Shown here piece after piece: positions 1 to 7,688 of a stretch of 64,000 nt of DNA. Both the position numbers and the translations under genes were made by a program. Below the pieces are notes generated by a model, which worked only from the letters and a program-made list of their open reading frames with translations, was not told the origin of the DNA and searched no databases. How positions within the stretch are numbered: position 1 is the stretch's first letter; each line of letters opens with the position of its first letter. This DNA comes from Ferruginibacter sp. Its GTDB lineage: Bacteria; Bacteroidota; Bacteroidia; Chitinophagales; Chitinophagaceae. Where the stretch lies: positions 29,364 to 93,363 of the forward strand of contig JANXSK010000170.1 of NCBI GenBank assembly GCA_025352695.1, written 5' to 3'.

Positions 1-3000
1 CCGGTGGCAATGGCCAACAGGCAGATGCAATTACGTCTCCCGTATTATCTTCCATCACAACCACCGAAACTCTTTTTCTATTTACACTGTCATCTCCCTG
101 TATAGCCAATGCTATTTTTGTTTGTAAAACAGCATCCATCGTTAGCGTAACATCTCTATTGCGTTTTTTAAACAAGGCAACTTCATGGCTGTTGATACCT
201 GCCGCTAACATATCAGCAAGTGCAGTATAATTTCTTTTTGTTACAACCATTTCGGTTTCCGTAGCGGGCAAAAATCTTTCCGCACGAAAACGATTGGCAC
301 TTACCTGGTATTTTACAACAGGTGCAGGAAATCCCCTTAATTCAGCAGCATGAGCATATTCTGCGAAATAACCATTGGAGCCTCCTGCAAAAATTCCTGT
401 GTTAGCATCTCCCGTCCAAAAAAACATATGCTCACCAAAAGGATAATACCTGTCCAGTCTTTTATAGGCCAGTGATTGTATATTCTCCACAGGTATTCCA
501 AGTGCAATCATTGTATCTTTTTGATCATGTACAAGCTTTGCATCACTCGATGCCAGTAATTTTCCATTCCTGTCGAATACATTACCTGCCTGCAACCTGG
601 CCATTAAAATACTGATGCGTGGGTTATAACTGTATATCCTGGCACCGCTGCGATCAGCTACCAACGATGGTTCTACAATCCACTTTTTTTGATTGAGTGT
701 ATAACCGGATACATTTATTACAAGCAGAATAATTGCCACACAGGCTGCCAGCAAAGCAGGCAGCAAATTTTTATCTTGCCTTTGCGTAATGTATTCCATT
801 TGTACCTGCGTACCACTATGCCGGGATACACTCAATAAAAATCCTGCGGCAAACATACTGCACAATAACGAAGTACCCCCGTAACTGGTAAAAGGCAACG
901 CCACACCAGATAAGGGCAATGCCCCCGTAGAACCTCCAGCAATTAATAAAAATTGTACAAAAGTCCCAACACCAATCCCTGCGCATAAATAAAATAAAAA
1001 AGGTACCCCCGACTGTCTTCCAATTATAATTGAGCGATGTAAATAAATTAAGAATAAAATAAAAATACAGGTGATACCAGCCCATCCAAACTCTTCACCA
1101 ATGGCCGGTAAAATCATATCTGTATGCGCTTCAGGAATTGTCTTGGCAAAACCTTCACCAGCTCCCTGCCCTGTAATACCGCCGGTTGAAATTGCCCAGA
1201 TACCATTGGCCACCTGATCTCCACCATACACCTGGTTGTTCCAGGCATCAGACCAGATGGCTTTTCGATCTATCAGTCTTTGTATTGGGCCAGGTATTAT
1301 TTTTGCAAGCACAGGTATCTTGTCCAATAATAAAAAGCCACTCACCACTACCAGCGCCATCACTGCAGATTCACTTAATTTCCTTTTAGCAATCAGCATG
1401 TACAAGGCGACAGCTGCAGCAGTAATACAGGTTGCATACCATACATTTTTTAAGATCCAGGTTGCAATAGCATACAGTACCATCGATGCCACAACCTGCA
1501 TAAAATCTCCTCTTGAAAAAGAAAAAAGTATGATGAAGGTGAAGCAGCATACTATGGCAGGACCAAGATCTCCCAACACTAAAAACAATAAAATAATTGT
1601 AACAATTGCAATGACTGCAAACACAAAAAATGAAAGCCTTTTTTTAAAAGAAGGATACGCAGCAATAAACTTTTCATTTTTTGCAAAGAAGCCTGCAAGG
1701 AAAATAATTACCATGTATTTAACTAACTCACTCGGCTGAAATACGAAAAGATTTATCTTAACGCCGCTGCCTTCCGGACCGGTACCAAATAAAATAGTAA
1801 GGAATAATAACCCTGCTACAGCAAGCGCCCATGGCCAACCGTTTGCTGCTTTTTTATTGTTATTAAAAATAAATAAACGGTAGAAGCCAGCATCTGGTGT
1901 AAACTTTTTAAGATTGATAAACTGTAATATTAATATACCAGCTAGACCAATACAGAAATAAATAAAAGTACTTTTTGCCAGAAAGCGGTCACGCAATGGA
2001 TCCTGTAAACTAAAGAGCGTTATAAAAGAAATGCCTGTTAAAATCATTATAACAGGTAGAAGTAGCTGATCTGTAGCAGGAAAACGAAATGTAAAGATTA
2101 AATGCAGCAACAGGAAGGCGGCAAAAAAAGTGATTGAAATAACCCGGAACCATTTGTTTACTTCTTCCGGAGTTCTTACTAAAAATGCTTTTTCTTTTTT
2201 GAATGTGCTAAAATCCTTTGCTGAGAAAAGTCGCATGGTGTGTGGCGACTGAACAAAATTAAAACCTGCATCTCCCTGTAATTTCTCTATGCCTTGCGAA
2301 CGACCAAATTCATAGCCAGGCTGCAGCGGAATAATTTCGTACGATTTGTTTTCAGGAAGACCCAAAAAACTATATTTACCAGTAGCATCTGTACGTGCAT
2401 AGGCATTAAATGAAAGCAATTGCAGGTTTTTAGCGGAGTCATAGATATACACTTTTCTGATACCATCTTTAAATTGAATCACATTGTTTTCAGTTTCATA
2501 ACCATCAGATGAAGTACTACTATCCTGCGATATCAATAATTTGAGCCTTACCAACGCACCGGAAACAGCTTGAGCATGTTCGTTTTTAATGATGCCGGAA
2601 ATATGGTATTTCCCTATAGCAACATTGGTTTGGGATGTAACCGCCAAAGGTTGCTTTTTTTCTTTTTCAAATGATATGGAATCCCTTTCTGAAAAGCCTA
2701 ATAAATTTCTTGATACTACCACCCTTCTTTTAAATGATTTCCCTCCGTTTAAAAAAGCTTCCTCTGCATTTACAAAAAAAAATTTCTTATTCAATTCCCC
2801 GAGGTTATCCAGCTTTGAAGCCTTATCCTTTGCCAACGATACAGCAGTTGCAATGAATGCGATATCTTTTGGATCCTCATAATATAACCCTTTTTTCAAC
2901 AGGCTTTTCATACTTTCAGCAGACTTACCGGCATTTAAGTTTATCATAGTGCCATTTTCAATCCGGATGTTTACTTCGGCAAAATCACGTTGCAATACGG

Positions 3001-3100
3001 TGAACAATTTCCAAAAAAGCAAGCCCATAATAATACCAATGAGCAGCAGGCAAATACGTTCAAGCTTTCTGTTTTTAAACCATTGGAAAAGAGGCAACAT
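1..3100 (-). CDS. SEDS (RodA/FtsW) glycan polymerase fused to a penicillin-binding protein, 3' end outside window
   Basis: Open from an ATG at 3100 to the left edge, 1033 codons visible. Order: a membrane segment at about residues 13-31; an extracytoplasmic part with a carboxypeptidase-regulatory-like beta sandwich (about 160-260, KYHISGIIKNEHAQAVSGA); a multi-pass SEDS domain (about 313-775) with QPSELVKYM, LGDLGPAIV, IPEAHTDMILPAIGEEFGW and LPFTSYGGTSLL, all close to RodA/FtsW consensus; then a PBP-like part starting with VFDRNGKLLASSD (about 840) and DVTLTMDAVLQTKIALAIQ (about 980). The transpeptidase SxxK motif would lie beyond the edge. Family role: polymerise lipid II (SEDS) and crosslink it (PBP) at the inner membrane. 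The start is 6 bases after the PP2C stop, so it is probably co-transcribed and coupled. Fusion of the two partners, plus the N-terminal sandwich domain, is unusual. Final length and catalytic serine are unseen. Confidence 0.88.
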   Translation of the reverse strand, partial: MLPLFQWFKNRKLERICLLLIGIIMGLLFWKLFTVLQRDFAEVNIRIENGTMINLNAGKSAESMKSLLKKGLYYEDPKDIAFIATAVSLAKDKASKLDNLGELNKKFFFVNAEEAFLNGGKSFKRRVVVSRNLLGFSERDSISFEKEKKQPLAVTSQTNVAIGKYHISGIIKNEHAQAVSGALVRLKLLISQDSSTSSDGYETENNVIQFKDGIRKVYIYDSAKNLQLLSFNAYARTDATGKYSFLGLPENKSYEIIPLQPGYEFGRSQGIEKLQGDAGFNFVQSPHTMRLFSAKDFSTFKKEKAFLVRTPEEVNKWFRVISITFFAAFLLLHLIFTFRFPATDQLLLPVIMILTGISFITLFSLQDPLRDRFLAKSTFIYFCIGLAGILILQFINLKKFTPDAGFYRLFIFNNNKKAANGWPWALAVAGLLFLTILFGTGPEGSGVKINLFVFQPSELVKYMVIIFLAGFFAKNEKFIAAYPSFKKRLSFFVFAVIAIVTIILLFLVLGDLGPAIVCCFTFIILFSFSRGDFMQVVASMVLYAIATWILKNVWYATCITAAAVALYMLIAKRKLSESAVMALVVVSGFLLLDKIPVLAKIIPGPIQRLIDRKAIWSDAWNNQVYGGDQVANGIWAISTGGITGQGAGEGFAKTIPEAHTDMILPAIGEEFGWAGITCIFILFLIYLHRSIIIGRQSGVPFLFYLCAGIGVGTFVQFLLIAGGSTGALPLSGVALPFTSYGGTSLLCSMFAAGFLLSVSRHSGTQVQMEYITQRQDKNLLPALLAACVAIILLVINVSGYTLNQKKWIVEPSLVADRSGARIYSYNPRISILMARLQAGNVFDRNGKLLASSDAKLVHDQKDTMIALGIPVENIQSLAYKRLDRYYPFGEHMFFWTGDANTGIFAGGSNGYFAEYAHAAELRGFPAPVVKYQVSANRFRAERFLPATETEMVVTKRNYTALADMLAAGINSHEVALFKKRNRDVTLTMDAVLQTKIALAIQGDDSVNRKRVSVVVMEDNTGDVIASACWPLPP

Positions 3101-3106
3101 TGAAAA

Positions 3107-4498
3107 TTATTTATGGGTTGAATTGGTTATAAATATTGAATCTTTAATCCTTCCGGATACAACTGAATCAGCGAATGATAACGAGTACTGTATAGGTATA
3201 CGGCAATTAATGAAGCGTATGTTTTTAAAAGTGATATTGTTTTTTTGTACAGCAATAGCAACATCAAAATTTTTTAATATAAAACTATCGAGTACAATAT
3301 TTTTGGCTGATGAACTTATAATGAGTGCAGGTCCTTTGTACAAGCTATCAGCTAAAATAATTGTACCATTACCCTTAAGATAAAAACTATCTGTATGGAT
3401 TACAATCGCATCTGTAATTTTCAGCACACTTTCATTTGCATCCAATGCATAGGTTTTAATCGAATCGCTGGCATGTGAAATTAATTGAAGCAGTTGCTCA
3501 TTTTTTTTCTTTACGTCCTGAATGGGTAAAATATATTTTGCAGTTTGTTGAGTATTTCTTTTTACTGCTATTGTAAAGACACCTACCAATAGGGCAATAA
3601 AAAATATTATTAAGAATGCAATTCGGCTAAGACTACCTTTTTTTGTACGGACTATCTTTTGAATTGGTATTTCCACTTTTGTAACAACCTTAGATATAAC
3701 TTCTTCTCTTTTTCTTTCAACAAGTATGGGTACTGGCTTTTGTGCTGGTTGCTTATTATTTTCCACTAACACTGCGGTTATATTATCATTTCCTCCAGCA
3801 GCATTGGCTGCATCAATTAATGCTTTTGCTTTTTCGGCCAAGGTCTTTTCTACTGTCAGTATAGAAATAATGGTAGCAGAGCTAATCATATCGGTAAGTC
3901 CATCACTGCATAAAAGAAGTACATCACCCGAAAGAAAAGGAGATTCGCCAGTCTCAATAAAATCAGCTGCGGCAGTAATATCATCTTCAAATCCCAATGC
4001 CTTATTTATTTCGTTGCGCCTTGGATGCCGCATAGCTTCTTCCTCTGATAACTTGCCAGATTCCTCCAAAAAACCAACCGCGGAATGATCCTTTGATATT
4101 TTTATCAGCGATCGATCCCTGAGCAGGTAAATCCTGGTATCGCCGACATGCGCATACCAAAACTTGTTGTTTTTTATATCCGCCACCGCACATGTAAGTA
4201 CGCAAGCCATGCGCTCATTGTTAGTCCCTGCTTTTTTTTGCTGATTAATTTTTGCATTGGCAGCAACAATGGCTAGCTGAAGGGTTTTAACTACATCTTC
4301 CGAAAGCGTCTCTAATTTTTTCATGATAACAGACCGGGCGATTGCAGCAGCAATATCCCCACCTTCGTAGCCGCCCACACCGTCGATAACACAGGCTACC
4401 AGAAAACGTTTGTCGATAATTTCCCTGACAAAAAAAGTGTCCTCATTTTTATCCCGTCGTTTACCCTTATCCGTAATGCCATAAAAATATTCAGCCAT
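3107..4498 (-). CDS. PP2C-type Ser/Thr phosphatase with membrane anchor and extracytoplasmic beta-helix
   Basis: 463 residues. The PP2C domain (about 1-245) keeps its metal-site motifs: KNEDTFF (E19/D20), DGVGG (D39), CSDGLTDM (about 197) and GGNDNITAV (about 235). A basic juxtamembrane stretch and one hydrophobic segment (about 289-310) follow. The last ~120 residues show short beta repeats typical of a right-handed beta-helix (NIVLDSFILKNFDVAIAVQ). Predicted topology puts the phosphatase in the cytoplasm and the beta-helix in the periplasm, as in actinobacterial PstP, whose outer domain has a different fold. It should dephosphorylate Ser/Thr phosphoproteins. It sits between an FHA-like gene and a SEDS-PBP gene, so the cell-wall machinery is the likely target, but this is inference. 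The start overlaps the stop of the upstream 31-residue ORF. Confidence 0.9.
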   Translation of the reverse strand: MAEYFYGITDKGKRRDKNEDTFFVREIIDKRFLVACVIDGVGGYEGGDIAAAIARSVIMKKLETLSEDVVKTLQLAIVAANAKINQQKKAGTNNERMACVLTCAVADIKNNKFWYAHVGDTRIYLLRDRSLIKISKDHSAVGFLEESGKLSEEEAMRHPRRNEINKALGFEDDITAAADFIETGESPFLSGDVLLLCSDGLTDMISSATIISILTVEKTLAEKAKALIDAANAAGGNDNITAVLVENNKQPAQKPVPILVERKREEVISKVVTKVEIPIQKIVRTKKGSLSRIAFLIIFFIALLVGVFTIAVKRNTQQTAKYILPIQDVKKKNEQLLQLISHASDSIKTYALDANESVLKITDAIVIHTDSFYLKGNGTIILADSLYKGPALIISSSAKNIVLDSFILKNFDVAIAVQKNNITFKNIRFINCRIPIQYSLSFADSVVSGRIKDSIFITNSTHK

Positions 4499-4586
4499 TT
4501 TTGTGCGTTTGTTTTATGTCAGAAAAATGTGCTATCAGCAACACTACGCTAATTACCAATAATCCTATCGCCAATAATTTATCCAT
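4491..4586 (-). CDS. 31-residue single-pass membrane peptide
   Basis: A small ORF fills the gap between the FHA-like and PP2C genes: MDKLLAIGLLVISVVLLI, then a short polar tail ending in THKNG. Its ATG follows the FHA-like stop (TAA, one base, ATG) and its TGA lies inside the first codons of the PP2C gene (shared ATGGCTGA). This chained stop-start arrangement is what translational coupling looks like, and the composition is one clean hydrophobic helix with a charged C-terminus. I recognise no family. It may be a membrane partner of the PP2C or SEDS proteins, or just a coupling leader. Chance remains possible at this length. Confidence 0.55.
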   Translation of the reverse strand: MDKLLAIGLLVISVVLLIAHFSDIKQTHKNG

Positions 4587-4587
4587 C

Positions 4588-5595
4588 TTATACTTTAAAT
4601 ATGTTGATAGAAACAATACCATTCAAAACAATTCTTGAGTTCAAGGGAAGCTCTGTCCATGTTGGCGCATCCACAATGCTGTTTGTTACTTCATTTTCAT
4701 TAACAATAGTCTTTTCACCGAAAGAAGCAAGAAAAAATTTATCTGTATTTTTATCATACCGTATTGATAGATGCGGTGTAGATACCCATTCGGAAGGAAT
4801 GCGAAAAACGCTGTGCTGTTCTGGCTTTTCATCTATTCCAGCAACAATAATAGTTTCTGCTTTTATAAGGTATTCCAGCTTCTTTCCGGCATATTGTTTA
4901 TCAGGGAGGGTAGCTTCCAAACGAGCCAGGTACCTTGGAATTTTGGCATCATTTACATCGCCCAATACCAGGCTTTCGTTCCATGGAATTTCGTAATAAC
5001 CATCGCTGTAAAAAGTAAAGTCATTTAAAATTTCATCTGCAATATCTAATGTTTGCGCAATTCCAGTTTGGCGGGGAATAAAAGTAACCCGCAGATTTTC
5101 TTCTTTTTGCTGAACAGTACCCGGTAAAAGTTTACCAATAAAACTCTTATCCCCTTTCTCGTAATCGGGATGGGAAACAAAACGAAAAACCCACTTATTT
5201 GCAGATGCAGTTACTTTTTTTCCTTTTTGCCTGTGCTCCTTTAATATGCCATAAAATGCTTTTACAGATTCTTTTATAATAAGTGAAAATATGCCCCTAT
5301 TGTTATCCATAAACTTATTATAATCAGGCGGACTGAAACAGATAATATATTCATGATAAAAAATAATCCTGTCTGCAAATGAAAGTTCAGTAACCGATTC
5401 CTGAAATTTTTCAATAATATATTTATAAACAAGATCCGGTGTCATAAAAGACGTTTCAGTAATACCCGTTTCTTTTTTTAGAAACCAGTTATGTACTCCG
5501 GTGCGTTGCCAGAACGTAGGTTTTGTAGTGGTATGCATGAGCAATTCTTTTATTTTAAAGCTTGGCGAACAGTTTAATGATATAAGAAAATACAT
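4588..5595 (-). CDS. FHA-like domain protein
   Basis: 335 residues, no signal peptide, so probably cytoplasmic. The C-terminal ~75 residues (IPSEWVSTPHLSIRY ... ELPLNSRIVLNGIVSINIF) have the strand pattern of a forkhead-associated fold, but the usual GR, SRxH and NG phosphothreonine-binding residues are only partly matched, so binding is uncertain. The N-terminal ~230 residues (VHNWFLKKETGITETSF) match nothing I can name; an analogous N-terminal region exists in actinobacterial FhaA. The gene leads the operon with the membrane peptide, PP2C and SEDS-PBP. The start at 5595 is supported by AAGGAG four bases upstream. An internal ATG at 5538 (MHTTTKPTFWQ) gives a more conserved-looking N-terminus and cannot be excluded. 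Confidence 0.65.
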   Translation of the reverse strand: MYFLISLNCSPSFKIKELLMHTTTKPTFWQRTGVHNWFLKKETGITETSFMTPDLVYKYIIEKFQESVTELSFADRIIFYHEYIICFSPPDYNKFMDNNRGIFSLIIKESVKAFYGILKEHRQKGKKVTASANKWVFRFVSHPDYEKGDKSFIGKLLPGTVQQKEENLRVTFIPRQTGIAQTLDIADEILNDFTFYSDGYYEIPWNESLVLGDVNDAKIPRYLARLEATLPDKQYAGKKLEYLIKAETIIVAGIDEKPEQHSVFRIPSEWVSTPHLSIRYDKNTDKFFLASFGEKTIVNENEVTNSIVDAPTWTELPLNSRIVLNGIVSINIFKV

Positions 5596-5599
5596 AGCT

Positions 5600-5605
5600 C
5601 TCCTT
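5600..5605 (-). promoter_or_regulatory. Strong Shine-Dalgarno site of the FHA-like gene
   Basis: On the minus strand AAGGAG precedes the ATG at 5595 by four bases. Such a canonical site is uncommon among the genes of this window, and it favours the longer protein over the internal ATG at 5538. Confidence 0.5.
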
Positions 5606-5712
5606 ACATCTTATAGTGTTACCGTAAATTTTGTGCAGTAAAATTTTATGCCCTTGTGCTATTGTTTAAATTTAAAATTGTTTCTCCTACTATAGAAAGT
5701 GATTTGGTAATT

Positions 5713-5846
5713 ATGGCCAATTTAAACCAAATTGAATATTGGTTAAAAAAATCAATAATTATTTGAGAGATGAAATTAACAGACAATTTCTTAACGTATT
5801 GCCAAAGTTGATTGCCTATTTAGTGAAAGAAAGCATAAAATTTTGA
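5713..5846 (+). pseudogene. Possible small gene interrupted by a one-base frameshift
   Basis: An ATG at 5713 opens MANLNQIEYWLKKSI and stops at TGA 5764-5766. Shifting one base near 5755 continues as LRDEINRQFLNVLPKLIAYL to TGA 5844-5846, giving about 44 charged, helical residues. The joined reading looks like real protein rather than noise, and the same single-base lesion recurs elsewhere in the window. I recognise no family. It may be a gene remnant or coincidence. Confidence 0.3.
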
Positions 5847-5953
5847 ATGAATGTTAGAGATGCCATTCAATGTCGGGTTAGTGCTAAACTAATTGACTTA
5901 TGAAACTCGGTTTAAAATTTCAGCCTTTTTATTTGCAGCCTTAATTTTTTTGC

Positions 5954-5980
5954 TTCTTTTTTTATCAAGTAAAAAAAGAA
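5954..5980. repeat. Perfect 11-base inverted repeat
   Basis: TTCTTTTTTTA and TAAAAAAAGAA flank a five-base TCAAG loop. The stem is almost pure A/T, so the hairpin is weak. It lies in the divergent spacer with no gene end close by, so a terminator role is unlikely. Confidence 0.4.
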
Positions 5981-6192
5981 AAGAGGGTCTAATACAATAT
6001 TGTAATGGCTTAGCGAACTAAATGCTTATTAATAAAAATTTATTGTGTCAATCAACTTATATTATCAAAAATTATCTATTCAGTCTCAACTGCTATTTCA
6101 ATTGTAACTTTAAGTATCTATAGATTTTTTATATAAAAAGAATTGGTACAGTTTATTTATAAAACATTCTTTAAACTTTTAATACATCAGCC

Positions 6193-7591
6193 ATGTTTAA
6201 CAAAGAAATTTATAGCAGTCGACGCAAACAATTGAAAAACCTTGTTGGCACCGGAATTGTTTTATTGATTGGCAATGAGCAGAGCAGTATGTCGTTTAAA
6301 GACAATTGGTATCCTTACCGGCAGGACAGTTCTTTCCTTTATTTTACCGGACTTGATGTACCTGGACTTGCCGCCGTAATAGATATTGATAAAGATAAAG
6401 AAGTAATTTTTGGAGAAGCTAGTGGCGTTGAGGATATTATATGGAATGGACATAACCCATCTTTGCAAATAATGGCATAACTTTCAGGATGCAGCACCAT
6501 AAAGCCTTTTAAAGAATTGGGCGCTTTTATTAAAACAGTCAACAACAGCAAACAAACCATTCATTATTTGCCGCCTTACCGGCCAGAACATACGCTTGTA
6601 CTGAGTCATTTATTATTAAATTCCATTAACTAATATTACAGCATCAGTATCAACAAATCTTATTAAAGCAGTAGTAGCACTTCGTTCTATAAAGGATGAG
6701 GAGGAAGTGGAAGAAATAAAAAAAACGGTCGCCATAACTGAAGCAATGCTGCTTGCTGGCCTGCGTGTTAGTCGTGCAGGTTTAACAGAAGCACAGATAG
6801 CCGGGCAAGTACAAGCAGTGGCAATTAGCGGCGGCGGCAACCTTTCTTTCCCTACGATACTAACAACTCATGGAGAGATATTACACAATCATTATCGCAA
6901 CCATATTTTATCAGCAGGTAAAATGGTTTTATTGGATTGCGGTGCAGAAACAGCCCTGCATTATGCCGGCGATCTTACCCGTATATTTCCTGTAGATGCT
7001 ACTTTTTCACCTTTGCAAAAAGATGTGTATAACATTGTATTGAATGCGCTACAAACTTCCGCCACAGCACTACTACCTGGAAAATTATTTAAAGACGTTC
7101 ACTTGCTTGCAGCAGAAAAACTAACCGAAGGGTTAATTGCATTGGGCTTGATGAAAGGAGATGCAACAGAAGCGGTTGCTGCAGGTGCACACACATTATT
7201 TTTTCAATGTGGATTCTGTCACATGATGGGACTTGATGTACACGATATGGAAAACTTGGGCGAACAGTATGTTGGTTATACGCCTGAAATGAAAAAAAGC
7301 AGTGCGTTTGGTTTAAAGAGTTTACGACTTGGCAAGGCATTGGAAAAAGGCTTTGTAGTAACTGTTGAACCCGGACTTTATTTTATTCCGGAACTAATGG
7401 ATATATGGGCAGCAGAAAAAAAACTAACACAGTTTATTAACTACAATCAATTAGCTTCTTTTAGAAATTTTGGCGGCATTCGGATTGAAGACAATTACCT
7501 TATAACACCAACAGGCAACGAACTGCTGAACACTATTTTACCAAAAAAGGTAGCAGAAATTGAAGCCATTAGAAATGAGGCTTTAAGGTAA
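6193..7591 (+). pseudogene. pepP: Xaa-Pro aminopeptidase (M24B), interrupted by a stop and a frameshift
   Basis: The N-terminal part (6193-6630) is an aminopeptidase-P N domain (YPYRQDSSFLYFTGLDVPG). The catalytic pita-bread domain lies in another frame to 7591 and keeps all metal-ligand motifs: DCGAE, AGDLTRIFPV, CHMMGLDVHDMENLG, VTVEPGLYF and GGIRIEDN. Two lesions separate them: an in-frame TAA at 6478-6480, where a Lys codon would fit, and one extra base near 6631, after which the reading continues NITASVSTNLIKAVVALRS. The intact enzyme would remove N-terminal residues preceding proline, using two metal ions. Both halves look otherwise under selection, so the decay is recent or these are sequence errors. 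The downstream half could initiate at an ATG at 6707 but would lack the N domain. Confidence 0.85.
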
Positions 7592-7658
7592 ATACTTATT
7601 TTTAAAAGTTACCTGATGATTTATAATTATTGGAAGAAGAAAAGATTTTCCATGTTGT

Positions 7659-7680
7659 ATAATTAATATTTTTTAATTAT
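7659..7680. repeat. AT-only inverted repeat between convergent genes
   Basis: ATAATTAA and TTAATTAT flank a six-base loop just past the 3' end of the leftward GH127 gene and after the rightward aminopeptidase. It might act as a weak bidirectional terminator; there is no GC-rich stem. Confidence 0.3.
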
Positions 7681-7688
7681 GCGCTTCA

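Larger units (their letters stand above)
5596..6192. other. AT-rich divergent intergenic region
   Basis: About 600 bases between the FHA-like operon (leftward) and the aminopeptidase gene (rightward). It holds a possible small broken ORF (5713-5846), a perfect inverted repeat (5954-5980) and a 12-base palindrome TACAATATTGTA (5993-6004) that could be an operator. No promoter with both consensus boxes, and no RNA gene, was seen. Confidence 0.5.

Noticed and set aside
1186..1739. Rightward reading frames overlapping the SEDS domain
   Set aside because: They are antisense to a continuous, clearly conserved SEDS-PBP frame and resemble no protein family.
1..5595. PP2C and FHA-like genes as part of a type VI secretion system
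   Set aside because: No Tss/Hcp/VgrG genes are nearby, and the adjacent SEDS-PBP gene points to cell-wall regulation instead.
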